DNA of 64,000 bases from CAZDCD01 sp964503885 (GCA_964503885.1 CAZDCD010000012.1:60455-124454); one strand, 5' to 3'; numbered from the stretch's first letter, positions 18,178 through 28,201 are shown. Notes: a model not told the origin generated them from the sequence alone. Made by a program: numbers and translations.

Positions 18178-19521
18178 ATGACGACACAATTTCTTGAACG
18201 GCAAAAAAACCGGATAACCGGTTCTGTTGCACTAAAACTATTTGCCATAGCTCTATTATCGCTGCTTCTGCTGATTCCATCGGGTATGGTCAGCAGGCTG
18301 ATCAATGAACGCGAAGCCCGCCATGATGAAACTATAGCGGAAGTCACCTCAAAATGGGGAGAGGCCCAGACCCTGTGCGGACCTGTATTGACAATACCAT
18401 ACCTTTCTTATGTAAAGACAGAAGAGGGGATTAAATCAATCAGAAACCTGGCTCATTTCCTCCCGGAAGCATTGAAGATTTCGGGATCGATAAATCCTGA
18501 AATACGGCATCGCGGAATTTATAGAGTAGTTGTCTATACTGCAAAACTTGGTTTTACAGGAACGTTTACAGCACCTGATTTTTCGGAATGGAAAATCAGT
18601 CATTCCGATATCCTCTGGGACGAAGCATTTATTACTGTGGGCATAACCGATATGCGTGGTATCAATAATAATTTGCGTATAGCCTGGAATAATCAAGATC
18701 TTCAGGTAAATCCCGGAATAAAAACAAGGGATATCGTTTCGTCGGGCATAACCACTCCGGTAATCCTTACACCTGGCCAGGCAAGCACCTGTTCCTTTAA
18801 ACTCGACCTTAACGGCAGCCATAACCTGAGCTTCATTCCCCTGGGAAAGGAGACCGATGTGAACCTGCAATCGTCGTGGAACACACCAAGCTTTGACGGG
18901 GCCTATCTTCCGGCCAGCCACCATGTCACTGATACAGGATTTACCGTAAGCTGGCACAAGCTTGAACTCAACAGGAACTATCCGCAACAGTGGACAGGTA
19001 ATGAGTTTAACGTGGATGCTTCGGCTTTTGGCGTGAGCCTCCTCTTTCCCGTTGACACGTACCAAAAATCCATGCGTTCGGTAAAATATGCCTTTCTGTT
19101 TATCATCCTGACGTTTCTGCTGTTTTTTTTCTCTGAGGTACTGAACAGGATACGAATACATTTTATCTATTACCTGCTGACCGGTGTTGCCCTTGTTGTC
19201 TTCTACTCTCTCCTGATCGCCCTTTCCGAACATATTCCTTTTAACCTTGCCTACCTTGTGGCTGCCGGAGCAATTACAGTCCTGATCACGGTATTTTCGC
19301 ACTCCCTGTTTCAAAAGAATGCGGTGACCGTCACAGTCCTCCTGGTTCTTGTTGCCCTTTATACCTTCCTGTTTACTATTCTTCAACTGACTGATCTGTC
19401 GCTGCTGATCGGAAATATAGGATTGTTCGTTGTATTAGCGCTCATCATGTATTTTTCAAGAAAAGTGGACTGGTATCAGACGGGTAATGACAAACCAAAA
19501 ATCACAGATACAAACAGTTAA
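18178..19521 (+). CDS. creD: Inner-membrane protein CreD
   Basis: The 447-residue protein matches CreD: an N-terminal membrane anchor (LKLFAIALLSLLLLIPSGMV), the signature INEREARHDETIAEVTSKWG, GPVLTIPY, a large periplasmic domain (~65-295) and five or six C-terminal helices starting at SVKYAFLFIILTFLLFFF. In enterobacteria creD belongs to the CreBC regulon and contributes to colicin and envelope phenotypes; the biochemical role is unknown. Here the two-component genes are absent and a winged-helix regulator takes their place. Confidence 0.93.
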   Translation: MTTQFLERQKNRITGSVALKLFAIALLSLLLLIPSGMVSRLINEREARHDETIAEVTSKWGEAQTLCGPVLTIPYLSYVKTEEGIKSIRNLAHFLPEALKISGSINPEIRHRGIYRVVVYTAKLGFTGTFTAPDFSEWKISHSDILWDEAFITVGITDMRGINNNLRIAWNNQDLQVNPGIKTRDIVSSGITTPVILTPGQASTCSFKLDLNGSHNLSFIPLGKETDVNLQSSWNTPSFDGAYLPASHHVTDTGFTVSWHKLELNRNYPQQWTGNEFNVDASAFGVSLLFPVDTYQKSMRSVKYAFLFIILTFLLFFFSEVLNRIRIHFIYYLLTGVALVVFYSLLIALSEHIPFNLAYLVAAGAITVLITVFSHSLFQKNAVTVTVLLVLVALYTFLFTILQLTDLSLLIGNIGLFVVLALIMYFSRKVDWYQTGNDKPKITDTNS

Positions 19522-19572
19522 TCATCATCTTTCGAGGCCGGTTTTCCTTCTGGGAAAATCAACTCAGAACGA

Positions 19573-19629
19573 ATGGATGAAGCTATTTATGATTGTATGA
19601 ATGCAATGCCTTATGTCAATAATACATGA
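19573..19629 (+). other. 18-codon open frame overlapping the next start
   Basis: ATG at 19573 opens a short frame (MDEAIYDCMNAMPYVNNT) whose TGA overlaps the ATG of the radical SAM gene in an ATGA arrangement, typical of translational coupling. It could be a leader peptide or the remnant of a lost gene. No family is recognised. Confidence 0.25.
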
Positions 19630-20987
19630 AGTCCGGAGCACTGAAAATTAAACTGATATCGCCAAAAATGAGCCTGAGACCTATGGATTCAGAATTAAAA
19701 AGGAGAATGTCACCTCCGTTAAGTCTGGTTACTCTTGCTACATTGACACCAAAACCTCACCTGGTGTATATTGAAGATGAGAATATTGAACCAATAAATT
19801 TTTCAGATTCACCTGATTTGGTAGGTATTACTGTAAACGTGGATACTTCGTTAAGAGCCTTTGAAATTTCAAGAAAATACAGAGATCGGGGAATCCATGT
19901 GGTATTTGGAGGAATTCATGCAAGTTCAAACCCCGGTTTAATGGCTGATCATTGTGATTCTGTATGTATAGGAGAAGCAGAAGATATATGGCACAAAATA
20001 ATCGGGGATTTTCTCTCAGACAAGCTCCAAAAATCGTATTGCCACACCGGATCGACGGATTTAAAGAAAGTACCGGTATTGGAATGGAAGTATATCCGGC
20101 AAAGCAAATACCTGTATAATAATATTGTACAAACAAGCAGAGGTTGTCCTTTCAAATGCAATTTTTGTTATAATAGTTGCAAGTATATAAATCGGGTATA
20201 CCGGCACAGACCGATTGAAGATGTTGTAGATGAGATAAAAAAGCTGAATACCAGACAGGTAATGATCATTGATGACAACTTTATCGGAAACGTTGAATGG
20301 ACTAAAGAATTTGCCGGTGCTGTTTCACCGCTGAGACTTATCTGGCATAGCGCAGTATCTGCAAATATTGTCCATTATCCGGATCTGATAGCTATAATGG
20401 CAGCATCCGGATGCAGGAGTTTGTTTATTGGTTTTGAATCGATCAATGGAGAATCGATTAAAAGTGTGAACAAAGGACAAAACAAAGTCGATGATTATGA
20501 GATGTTAATTAAGTTGCTGCATGACAATAATATAATGGTCAACGCCAGCCTGGTTTTCGGGTTTGATCACGATACTGCAGAAACCTTCCCCCGGACACTG
20601 GACTGGCTTATCAAAAATAAGGTTGAAACGATGACCAGCCATATTTTAACGCCTTATCCCGGCACAATACTTTATAAACAATTGAAAGAGGAAAATCGCA
20701 TCACTGACTACGATTTCAGGAAGTACAATACATCAAATGTCGTATTTAAGCCCAAAAACATGACCGCACTAGAGCTGAAGAAAGGGTATTTAAAAATCTA
20801 TGATGATTTTTATTCATTAAAAAGCATCATCAGGCGGCGGCCCGAAAAACGGAAACTGTTGGGACCATACTACACATTTAATCTTGGGTATCGGAAATAT
20901 GGCAAAATTACCGCCTGGGTCGGGAAAATGGGGTTCATGCGCCAAATCGGAAAACTTGGACGAAAACTTGCGTATGGAATTGAATAA
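19626..20987 (+). CDS. B12-binding-like radical SAM protein
   Basis: The 453-residue protein has an N-terminal Rossmann-like domain of the B12-binding type (~30-140, VGITVNVDTS and HVVFGGIHAS) but lacks the DxHxxG cobalamin signature. A radical SAM domain follows, with the 4Fe-4S motif C-x3-C-x2-C at Cys174/178/181 (GCPFKCNFC) and the later VMIIDDNFIGN strand. Related proteins modify lipids, tetrapyrroles or metabolites, so the reaction cannot be assigned. The Arg/Lys/Tyr-rich C-terminus (~400-453) could associate with membrane. The gene stands alone. Confidence 0.85.
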   Translation: MKSGALKIKLISPKMSLRPMDSELKRRMSPPLSLVTLATLTPKPHLVYIEDENIEPINFSDSPDLVGITVNVDTSLRAFEISRKYRDRGIHVVFGGIHASSNPGLMADHCDSVCIGEAEDIWHKIIGDFLSDKLQKSYCHTGSTDLKKVPVLEWKYIRQSKYLYNNIVQTSRGCPFKCNFCYNSCKYINRVYRHRPIEDVVDEIKKLNTRQVMIIDDNFIGNVEWTKEFAGAVSPLRLIWHSAVSANIVHYPDLIAIMAASGCRSLFIGFESINGESIKSVNKGQNKVDDYEMLIKLLHDNNIMVNASLVFGFDHDTAETFPRTLDWLIKNKVETMTSHILTPYPGTILYKQLKEENRITDYDFRKYNTSNVVFKPKNMTALELKKGYLKIYDDFYSLKSIIRRRPEKRKLLGPYYTFNLGYRKYGKITAWVGKMGFMRQIGKLGRKLAYGIE

Positions 20988-21098
20988 TGGTTCAACAAAA
21001 GTTTTCTGAACGTTATATATCTAAAAAAGTCCTTGACGAAATTATTATTTTCTCATACCTAATACAACTATGCCTGAACTCATAAAATTATAGAAGAA

Positions 21099-21461
21099 AT
21101 GAAATTAAAAAGAACAATCAAAAGCTTTCCTTTCGCTTTCAGGGGACTGACGGATCTATTCAAAACTGAAAACAACTTTCAGATACATGCATCTGTAGCC
21201 ATTGCGATTGTAATTGCAGGTTTTATCTTTCGATTATCGGCGCTGGAATGGGTCCTTATTGTTATATGTATTGGTTTGGTCATGACTGCTGAGGCATTCA
21301 ATACTGTTGCTGAAAAACTGGTGAATATGATTTCACCGGGAAAAAGCAAAGAGGCCGGTTTGATCAAGGACCTGGCTGCGGGTGCTGTATTAATGGCCTC
21401 TATGACTTCCGTAATCGTGGGACTGATCATTTTTATTCCCAAACTGGCCGGGCTCCTGTGA
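21099..21461 (+). CDS. dgkA: Diacylglycerol kinase family (undecaprenol kinase-type) membrane protein
   Basis: The 120-residue product has three membrane helices and the DgkA signature EAFNTVAEKLVNMIS, preceded by the amphipathic N-terminus FPFAFRGLTDLFKTENNFQIH. Members phosphorylate diacylglycerol or, in most non-proteobacteria, undecaprenol; the second is more likely here. The stop overlaps the GTG start of the next gene by 4 nt. Confidence 0.93.
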   Translation: MKLKRTIKSFPFAFRGLTDLFKTENNFQIHASVAIAIVIAGFIFRLSALEWVLIVICIGLVMTAEAFNTVAEKLVNMISPGKSKEAGLIKDLAAGAVLMASMTSVIVGLIIFIPKLAGLL

Positions 21462-22129
21462 AAACAGTTAAGGCAATCCATTCGGTCTGTAGCCGGCAGG
21501 ATGAACCGATAAGATCACTGATCATTTCCGCTGCAGCCGGAGTAACCCTGTTAATAATGCGGGCATTGTACAGCCGGGAAACCACATTCCTGATTCTTAT
21601 CTGGAACCTGTTTCTGGCATACATCCCTTTCTTTATTAGCAGTCTCATAAAAATCAGAACCGGGTCGCAAAAATCCGGTTCGCCAACTTTCGTCGCAGTA
21701 GTTGTGTGGTTTATTTTCTTCCCCAATGCACCTTATATTCTTACCGATTTTTTTCATCTATACCAGCGGGAAGGCATTCCCTTATGGTTCGACCTGGTCA
21801 TCCTGGCACTTTTTGCGTGGAACGGAATGATCATCGGGTTTTTATCCCTGAAAGACATGCAGCAGATGGTAGAGCTGAAATACAGCCGGAAGTTCGGCTG
21901 GCTGTTTGTTCTGGTAGTATTGATTGCAGGAAGTTTCGGGGTTTATATGGGCCGTTTTCTTCGCTATAACAGCTGGGATGTTGTTGTCATCCCAACCTGC
22001 CTGGCAAGGGACATGACAGGAATCGTTCTGAGCCCTGTACAACATAAGAATGCATTTGGCATGACAGCAGGTATGGCGCTGTTTCTGATAACCTCGTATT
22101 ATACTTTCTACAGGCTGTCCGATAATTAA
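21458..22129 (+). CDS. DUF1361 membrane protein
   Basis: The 223-residue protein has six or seven hydrophobic segments and the DUF1361 pattern: IWNLFLAYIPFFISSL, the FFPNAPYILTDFFHL block, WFDLVILALFAWNGMIIGFLS and the terminal YNSWDV segment. Function is unknown. It has a GTG start inside the last codons of dgkA (GTGA overlap), which indicates translational coupling; no in-frame ATG lies near enough to be a better start. Confidence 0.85.
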   Translation: MKTVKAIHSVCSRQDEPIRSLIISAAAGVTLLIMRALYSRETTFLILIWNLFLAYIPFFISSLIKIRTGSQKSGSPTFVAVVVWFIFFPNAPYILTDFFHLYQREGIPLWFDLVILALFAWNGMIIGFLSLKDMQQMVELKYSRKFGWLFVLVVLIAGSFGVYMGRFLRYNSWDVVVIPTCLARDMTGIVLSPVQHKNAFGMTAGMALFLITSYYTFYRLSDN

Positions 22130-22315
22130 GGTATTGGTGTAGAATTTGGCATCTAATGCATGAATCATCTGAATCAATCTAAATTTAATATTCTCATTAC
22201 CTAAAGATTGATTACCAGTAATCCCTAACCTAATATTCTGATTCACGTATAATTCAACGGATTATTTTTTTTTGTATTTTGTTTTCAGAATTGATTGGAA
22301 TCTTTTTGACAAATA

Positions 22316-24172
22316 ATGCATCGAATAAAATACTATTTATTGCTAATTATTCTATGTACAATTAAACCTGTACTATGTCAGGAGTATGATTGTGAAATTA
22401 TCACCTATTCAACAAGATGCAGTATTGAGAACAATAAGCTGGTGGCTGAAAAGGATGTATTGCTTCAGATAAACAATCGCAGAGGAGATAACTATTCACG
22501 GATTTCGATACCCTCAAGTGCCGGGAATAAGGTAAGCAATATATATGCACATATCGAAGATATGCATGGAAACATCATCCGGAAGCTTAAAAACAATGAA
22601 ATAGTCTTAAGGAATGCCATATCCGAATCTTCACTTTATACTGATGATTTCCTGAGAACCTTTGAATTAAAACATAACAGTTATCCCTACAGAATATCTT
22701 TGTCATATAAAACCACATATTCTGATTTTCTGTTCATTGAAAACTGGTCACCGGTTTTATTCCGTTCCGTTCCCACAAAACAGGCAATCTTATCTTTAAA
22801 AGTGCCCGAAAATTATCGTGTTAAAAACTTTATCCAAGGGGCTGTGCATTATGAAACATCATCACTTCCCGATGGTCGAATATCCCATGAGTGGTCGGCA
22901 TCTTATGAACAACCGGTAAAGACTGAATTGTTTAGTCCGTCATTATTTGAGATTGTACCAAACGTAAGGATAGTACCGGAAACCTTTAAATATGGACTCG
23001 AAGGCAGTCACAAAACATGGGAGTCATTCGGCAACTGGCAATACAGACTTAACAACAACCTGGACAAACTGCCCGAAGCAGAAATTGCAAAAATTTCGGA
23101 ATTAGTCCGGGATGTTAGCGGGAATAAAGAAAAGGTAAAAATACTCTATCATTATTTGCAGGATAATACCCGCTATGTTAATGTATCAATTGATATTGGA
23201 GGGTTAAAATCATATCCCGCCGAATATGTAGCTTACAATAAGTATGGAGACTGTAAAGCACTGACCAACTATATGAAAACGCTGCTGCACTATGCAGGGA
23301 TAAGATCATATTATGCAACACTTTACGCAGGAGAAAATCCGGAAAAACTCATAGTTGATTTTCCGAGCCATCAGTCAAATCATGCCATTCTATTTGTGCC
23401 TATGGAAAAGGATACTTTCTGGCTCGAATGTACCAATAAAACAACGCCTTTCGGTTTTGTGGGAACGTTTATTCAAAACCGCCCTGCATTTATAATTGAT
23501 GAGTGCAACAGCCATTTTGTGATGACCCCGGAACTTTCGCTGGAAGACAATTCAATAATCAGAAATTTTAGGATAAAACCCAGGTTTACAGCTACTGAAA
23601 TACACCTCAGGTATTTATGCAGAGGTGAATACTTTGATATGTTTAATGAATTTATCTCAACATATAATAAAGTTGATCAAAATAAATTAATGCATGAATA
23701 CATTCCTTTTAGTATTATAGAATTAAAAAACTGGAATTTAAAACAGGAATCAAGGGATTCTGCCGAAATTACTTTAACCGCAGATGTTTCTATTCAGAAT
23801 TTTACAGGAGACTACGGCAACCAGCTCTTTTATCCGGTACCTGATTTTGACTTACCGCACTTTGATACACCCCAAAAACGCAAATTACCCTTGCATATAA
23901 CTTATCCTATTACCAAAACCGATTCTGTGTTATTTGACTTTCCGGTTGATTCAGACTTAAGCACCTCATTTGATGATGCTGAAATTATCAATGAGTTCGG
24001 CACATACAGGATTCAATCATCTATTACAGAAAGGCAGGTACTTGTTGTAAAAACCATCCGTATATACCGTGGCGAATATTCTGTCGACAAGTACCCTGCA
24101 TTCTATGAGTTTTTTAACAAGGTTGATCTGTTGGAGAAAAAGGATTTTATAATACTCAATAAATCAAATTGA
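22316..24172 (+). CDS. Exported DUF3857/transglutaminase-like protein, catalytic residues present
   Basis: This 618-residue protein has a signal peptide (LLLIILCTIKPVLC), a DUF3857 beta domain (~25-225) and a transglutaminase-like core (~265-400). The core carries Cys313 in YGDCKALTNYM, His356 in SNHAILFVP and an acidic residue in LECTN where the third catalytic residue normally lies. A C-terminal DUF2569-like beta region follows. The fold is that of cysteine peptidases or amidases; substrate unknown. It overlaps or abuts the next gene, which encodes a paralogue without the catalytic residues. Confidence 0.85.
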   Translation: MHRIKYYLLLIILCTIKPVLCQEYDCEIITYSTRCSIENNKLVAEKDVLLQINNRRGDNYSRISIPSSAGNKVSNIYAHIEDMHGNIIRKLKNNEIVLRNAISESSLYTDDFLRTFELKHNSYPYRISLSYKTTYSDFLFIENWSPVLFRSVPTKQAILSLKVPENYRVKNFIQGAVHYETSSLPDGRISHEWSASYEQPVKTELFSPSLFEIVPNVRIVPETFKYGLEGSHKTWESFGNWQYRLNNNLDKLPEAEIAKISELVRDVSGNKEKVKILYHYLQDNTRYVNVSIDIGGLKSYPAEYVAYNKYGDCKALTNYMKTLLHYAGIRSYYATLYAGENPEKLIVDFPSHQSNHAILFVPMEKDTFWLECTNKTTPFGFVGTFIQNRPAFIIDECNSHFVMTPELSLEDNSIIRNFRIKPRFTATEIHLRYLCRGEYFDMFNEFISTYNKVDQNKLMHEYIPFSIIELKNWNLKQESRDSAEITLTADVSIQNFTGDYGNQLFYPVPDFDLPHFDTPQKRKLPLHITYPITKTDSVLFDFPVDSDLSTSFDDAEIINEFGTYRIQSSITERQVLVVKTIRIYRGEYSVDKYPAFYEFFNKVDLLEKKDFIILNKSN

Positions 24173-24174
24173 TC

Positions 24175-26148
24175 ATGAATTACAGCAAATCTACCCTATT
24201 TATTATCTTAATTAATATCACTTTTTCAGTAGGTTTTGGACAAGATAAACCCTTGCGGAAGTTCGGAGAGATAAGCGATGAAGAAATGAATTTGCAGTAT
24301 TATCCAAAGGATAAAAATGCCGAGGCTGTTGTTTTGTTTGATATCGGGAAATCTATATTCTTCAGATACAATAACACATATGACCTGATCTTTACAAAAC
24401 ATACAAGAATTAAAATATTCAGTGCCGCAGGTTTGAGCTATGCAAATGTTGAAATACCGTATTACCAGGATAATACTCAGGTAGAAGAAGTTAGAGACAT
24501 TGATGCCGTAACATATAATTTTGTAGATGGTAAGTTGAATGTAACTTCCATGAGTTCAAAAAACTGCTTTGATGAGAAGCTGAACGATCATTGGAGAGTA
24601 AAAAAATTCGCAATACCTGATGTCAGAGAAGGATCAATCATTGAATTCCGGTATAAAATAATCACTCCATTTAAGTTTAATTTAAGGGACTGGGAATTTC
24701 AAACCGGAATCCCAACAATATATAGTGAATATGAGGCAAGAATGATTCCATTTTACGAATACACGTATCTCCTGCAGGGAGCCAGCCAGTTTGATGAACA
24801 GGTATCCTACGTAGATAAAGGCCCGACCCACCAATTTGGCCCGATGGAATTTCAGGACATGGTGTATAAGTATATCATGAAGGATGTTCCTGCATTTAAG
24901 GATGAAGAATTCATATCAACAGTAAGCGATTATATTATTAAGCTGGATTTCCAGTTATCAAAGAAGCATTACCCGAACGGGGCTACTATAAATGTACTTA
25001 CAACCTGGCCGGAACTCAACAATGAACTTTTAAAAGATGAATACTTCGGCAGGTATATGGATAAGTGTGAAAAGGAGGCAGACAAATTAATTGACCTGAG
25101 TACACCATCCTTTCAGAATAAGACTGAAGAAGCAGAATATCTTATAAATTATGTCAAATCGAACTTTAGCTGGAATGGAGTAACCGATAAATTTGCGCAT
25201 AAATCGCTCAAAGATTTTCTTACCCAAAAAACCGGGAATACGGGCAACATCAATCTTTTTCTTGCTGGCGTTTTGAAAGCGAAAGGATTTGAAGCATACC
25301 CTGTTATCTTAAGCACGAGGGAAAATGGGAAAATTAAAATTGATTATCCGTTTCATCAGTTCTTTAATTATGTAGTAGTTATATTTAAGGTGAACGAATC
25401 ATATATGATCACCGATGCATCTGAAGTATTGTGTCCATTTGACAAGGTGCCGATCAGATGCCTGAACGGACTTGGATTGATTGTTAATAAAAACTCATCT
25501 GACTGGGTGCCTATGGCAAATAATAGCTCATCTTCAATTACCGAAAATATCTTCATTAGTCCTATGCCTTCCGAAGAGTCACTGGAATGCAACCTGAACT
25601 TAAACTACCAGGGTTATAGCGCACTCGAATTCAGAAACAGGTTCAATAATAAAATTGAATCTGTTGAAGAGTACCTTTTGGAAAAGGGGTTCCAAAATTT
25701 AGATTCTTTACATACCAACAATTTTTTTGAAAACCGAAAAGATTACATTGTAGGTTTTAAAACAGCAATCCCAGCAGAGATCATTAACGAAAAAATCTAT
25801 GTAAAACCTTTCCTTGATGAGCCCCCATCAGAGAATCCTCTGAAACAGCCACAAAGGACCTACCCGATTGATTTTATTTTTGCCAGGAAGCAGGTATACA
25901 ATGCTGTGATCAGTATTCCAGAAGGGTATAAAATCAGCTTTAAGCCTGAAAATCTGTCGATCGCTACAAACCTGATAATGATCAGTTATTCTTCAGCGAT
26001 TAAAGATAATGCATTACGGGTCACCGGAATTTATGAATTCAAAAACCCGGTGTATAACCCGGAAGATTATAATAAGTTGAAATATTATTATAATGCGATC
26101 ATTAAAAAATTCAACGATAAAATTGTGTTTGAAAAAATTACGGATTGA
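24175..26148 (+). CDS. Exported DUF3857 protein with degenerate transglutaminase core
   Basis: This 657-residue protein has a signal peptide (TLFIILINITFSVGFGQ) and the same plan as its upstream neighbour: DUF3857 domain with FTKHTRIKIFSAAGLSYANV and EGSIIEFRY, then a transglutaminase-like core. Where an active enzyme has GDCxD it reads KTGNTGNINLF, and the His position reads FFNYVVVIF, so the Cys and His are gone. It is probably a binding or regulatory partner rather than an enzyme. The ATG at 24175 is used; a TTG at 24169 would overlap the upstream stop by 4 nt. Confidence 0.85.
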   Translation: MNYSKSTLFIILINITFSVGFGQDKPLRKFGEISDEEMNLQYYPKDKNAEAVVLFDIGKSIFFRYNNTYDLIFTKHTRIKIFSAAGLSYANVEIPYYQDNTQVEEVRDIDAVTYNFVDGKLNVTSMSSKNCFDEKLNDHWRVKKFAIPDVREGSIIEFRYKIITPFKFNLRDWEFQTGIPTIYSEYEARMIPFYEYTYLLQGASQFDEQVSYVDKGPTHQFGPMEFQDMVYKYIMKDVPAFKDEEFISTVSDYIIKLDFQLSKKHYPNGATINVLTTWPELNNELLKDEYFGRYMDKCEKEADKLIDLSTPSFQNKTEEAEYLINYVKSNFSWNGVTDKFAHKSLKDFLTQKTGNTGNINLFLAGVLKAKGFEAYPVILSTRENGKIKIDYPFHQFFNYVVVIFKVNESYMITDASEVLCPFDKVPIRCLNGLGLIVNKNSSDWVPMANNSSSSITENIFISPMPSEESLECNLNLNYQGYSALEFRNRFNNKIESVEEYLLEKGFQNLDSLHTNNFFENRKDYIVGFKTAIPAEIINEKIYVKPFLDEPPSENPLKQPQRTYPIDFIFARKQVYNAVISIPEGYKISFKPENLSIATNLIMISYSSAIKDNALRVTGIYEFKNPVYNPEDYNKLKYYYNAIIKKFNDKIVFEKITD

Positions 26149-26263
26149 ATCAAACAGGAACTAACAATTTACCTGCAAGATTTCTGTCCGGTGCCCTGCT
26201 ACAGAATCTTCCAAAACAAATAATTAGTAGTACTGGCTATTGAACAGAAATTGAGTATATTTA

Positions 26264-27427
26264 TTGCCTGAAATAATAAAGGTAAATATACTTAACGTGT
26301 TTATAATCAATTACTTATTTAATTCAAAACAACCAATTAGGTGCCGCATTTATGCAAATGCATGGCCTTTTATTTTCATCTTGCTTATAGCTTTTACATC
26401 GGATGTATTCGGCCAGAAAGACTTCAGGAGCGGATATGTAATCCTTCTTAATGGTGATACATTGTCCGGTGAAATTGATTACCGGGGTGATTTGTTGATG
26501 GACAGTATCTGCAGATTCAGGAATACCGGGAATAATGTTGAGAACGAATATTTACCAGGCGATATAAGGGCATACAGGTTTGCAGGGGACAAATATTTTG
26601 TTTCAAGGAAAATAAGGGATAACAAACCCGTTTTTCTTGAATTTTTGATCCACGGGGATCTGGATGTTTTCTACAATCGCGATGAATCGGGAGATCATTT
26701 TTATATTGAAAAAGAGGGAATGGAACTGGTTGAACTGCCTTACGTTGAAAAAATAGTGTACGTTAATGAGAAGCCATTCAAATACCAGTCAAAAGAGCAT
26801 ATCCATATCCTTGAACATTACCTTGATGACGTCCCGGGGTTTACGGAAAGGATTGAAAGCATGAAAAAGCTGAACGAGGAAAGTCTTGTCAGGTTGGCCA
26901 GTGAGTATAATGCTATTTCGGGTGATAAGACCGGTTATATTGTCTATGAGAAAAAGAAACCGTTTATAAGTTTAGCAGCCGAACCGGTTTTCGGCACGAC
27001 CTGGTACAGGGTGAATAAGAGTTTTTATATGACCGGAGGAGCTTACATTTACACCTGGCTGCCCAGACTGAATGAAAAATTGTATTTTAAAACAGGTATA
27101 CTCTATCATGAGCTTGAAGGAGTTATCGGATTGTATTCGGCAATCAGGTATCCGGTGCAGATCCAGTATCTATATCCCAGTGGAATGTTCCGTCCGAAGG
27201 CTAACCTCGGCATAACATATACGGTATTTCGCCATGGTGAAATTATTTACAGGCTAAATACCATCCATATGGGTGGCGGAGTAGTAAGCCAATTTACGGA
27301 CAAGCTTGGCATGAGTGTGAACATTGATACTGAATTCACCTCACTGACAGATGTATTCGTGAATGAAGATTTAGGCTTCGGACTAATAACCATATCGCTG
27401 AACCTGGGCATTTATGCCAATTTTTAG
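26264..27427 (+). CDS. Envelope protein of unknown function, non-ATG start
   Basis: The product has a hydrophobic signal-like segment (WPFIFILLIAFTSDVFGQ), then KDFRSGYVILLNGDTLSGEIDYRG, a beta-rich N-terminal pattern common in uncharacterised Bacteroidota exported proteins, and a C-terminal region of alternating strands (~245-387) that may be a small outer-membrane barrel. No in-frame ATG lies upstream of or within the signal sequence. The outermost start is TTG at 26264, and GTG at 26299 is another possibility, so the true start is unclear. It follows the DUF3857 pair by 115 nt. Confidence 0.65.
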   Translation: MPEIIKVNILNVFIINYLFNSKQPIRCRIYANAWPFIFILLIAFTSDVFGQKDFRSGYVILLNGDTLSGEIDYRGDLLMDSICRFRNTGNNVENEYLPGDIRAYRFAGDKYFVSRKIRDNKPVFLEFLIHGDLDVFYNRDESGDHFYIEKEGMELVELPYVEKIVYVNEKPFKYQSKEHIHILEHYLDDVPGFTERIESMKKLNEESLVRLASEYNAISGDKTGYIVYEKKKPFISLAAEPVFGTTWYRVNKSFYMTGGAYIYTWLPRLNEKLYFKTGILYHELEGVIGLYSAIRYPVQIQYLYPSGMFRPKANLGITYTVFRHGEIIYRLNTIHMGGGVVSQFTDKLGMSVNIDTEFTSLTDVFVNEDLGFGLITISLNLGIYANF

Positions 27428-28201
27428 TGAGAAAGTCCGAAGTCGGATGTCAGAAATTCAAAAGGCGGCAGACAGATTCAGGGTTTAAGACCTGCACTCC
27501 GCAAGCAATATCCAGCATTCAATATCCAGGATCCAGTATCTATTATCTGCAATGGTTTTTAACAGAGTTTATCAGATACTCTTTCTTCTATTCAGCACTC
27601 TGTAAAAAATATTCGATATGACCGGTTTTTAAATTTGTATATAATCGTAGATGTGTACAGACCTGTTGTAACAAATAAAAGTACTTTTCACTTTTATTCA
27701 AAATTACTTCCTGATTAACGTGAGTTCGAAATAAAAATATTAATTCAAATGTGCTATATTGTTGTTAATGAGATATAACCGCGAAGTGCCTGCCTATCGG
27801 CAGACAGGGTTAAATATGAATAGCCACAGGTGAAACCTGTGGTTGATACGTTGCTTCCTGGTAAGAACCTTGAAGGGATTCAACAAAATCCCATTCATAT
27901 AGCTAATTATCTGGTTGAACCCTTTTAGGGTTCTGTTTTAGAGTTTGATTTCTTACCCCCGGATTTTATCCGGGGCTATTCATATTTAACCCCTCCGGGG
28001 TTTCACCTATAGGAGCATTTTAACCGGTAAGATTTTAAATCTTGTTGATCATACTGTATAAGCCAAATATGTTTAATATACCAAAATGACGTTAATTATC
28101 TAATATTTAACTGATTACCGATTACTGATCACTCTATAATTCAATCCGCCAACTACCCGTCTCACACAATATCCAGTATCCAGGAGTTAGCATCCTATCT
28201 T
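27428..28201. other. Long intergenic region with palindromes and simple repeats
   Basis: No credible gene is present in these 774 nt. The left part holds variants of tatccagca/gtatc (about 27505-27545), which recur near 28170. The middle (27809-28002) is a cluster of perfect stem-loops described separately. The rest is AT-rich with no recognised signal. Confidence 0.7.
27809..28002. repeat. Cluster of palindromes bounded by a 17-bp inverted repeat
   Basis: gttaaatatgaatagcc (27809-27825) and its exact reverse complement (27974-27990) face each other across 148 nt. Inside or beside them are four perfect hairpins: CCACAGGT-GAA-ACCTGTGG (27824-27842), GAACCCT-TTT-AGGGTTC (27917-27933), CCCCGGAT-TTT-ATCCGGGG (27957-27975) and AACCCC-TCC-GGGGTT (27988-28002). 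All have 3-nt loops. This looks like a REP-like intergenic element or a highly folded transcript; no transposase is nearby. Confidence 0.75.

Noticed and set aside
18436..19386. 316-codon minus-strand frame within creD
   Set aside because: The composition is that of an antisense shadow; creD is clearly coding on the plus strand.
27427..27621. 64-codon frame after the envelope protein gene
   Set aside because: It covers simple repeats, has no recognisable domain and overlaps the previous stop region.
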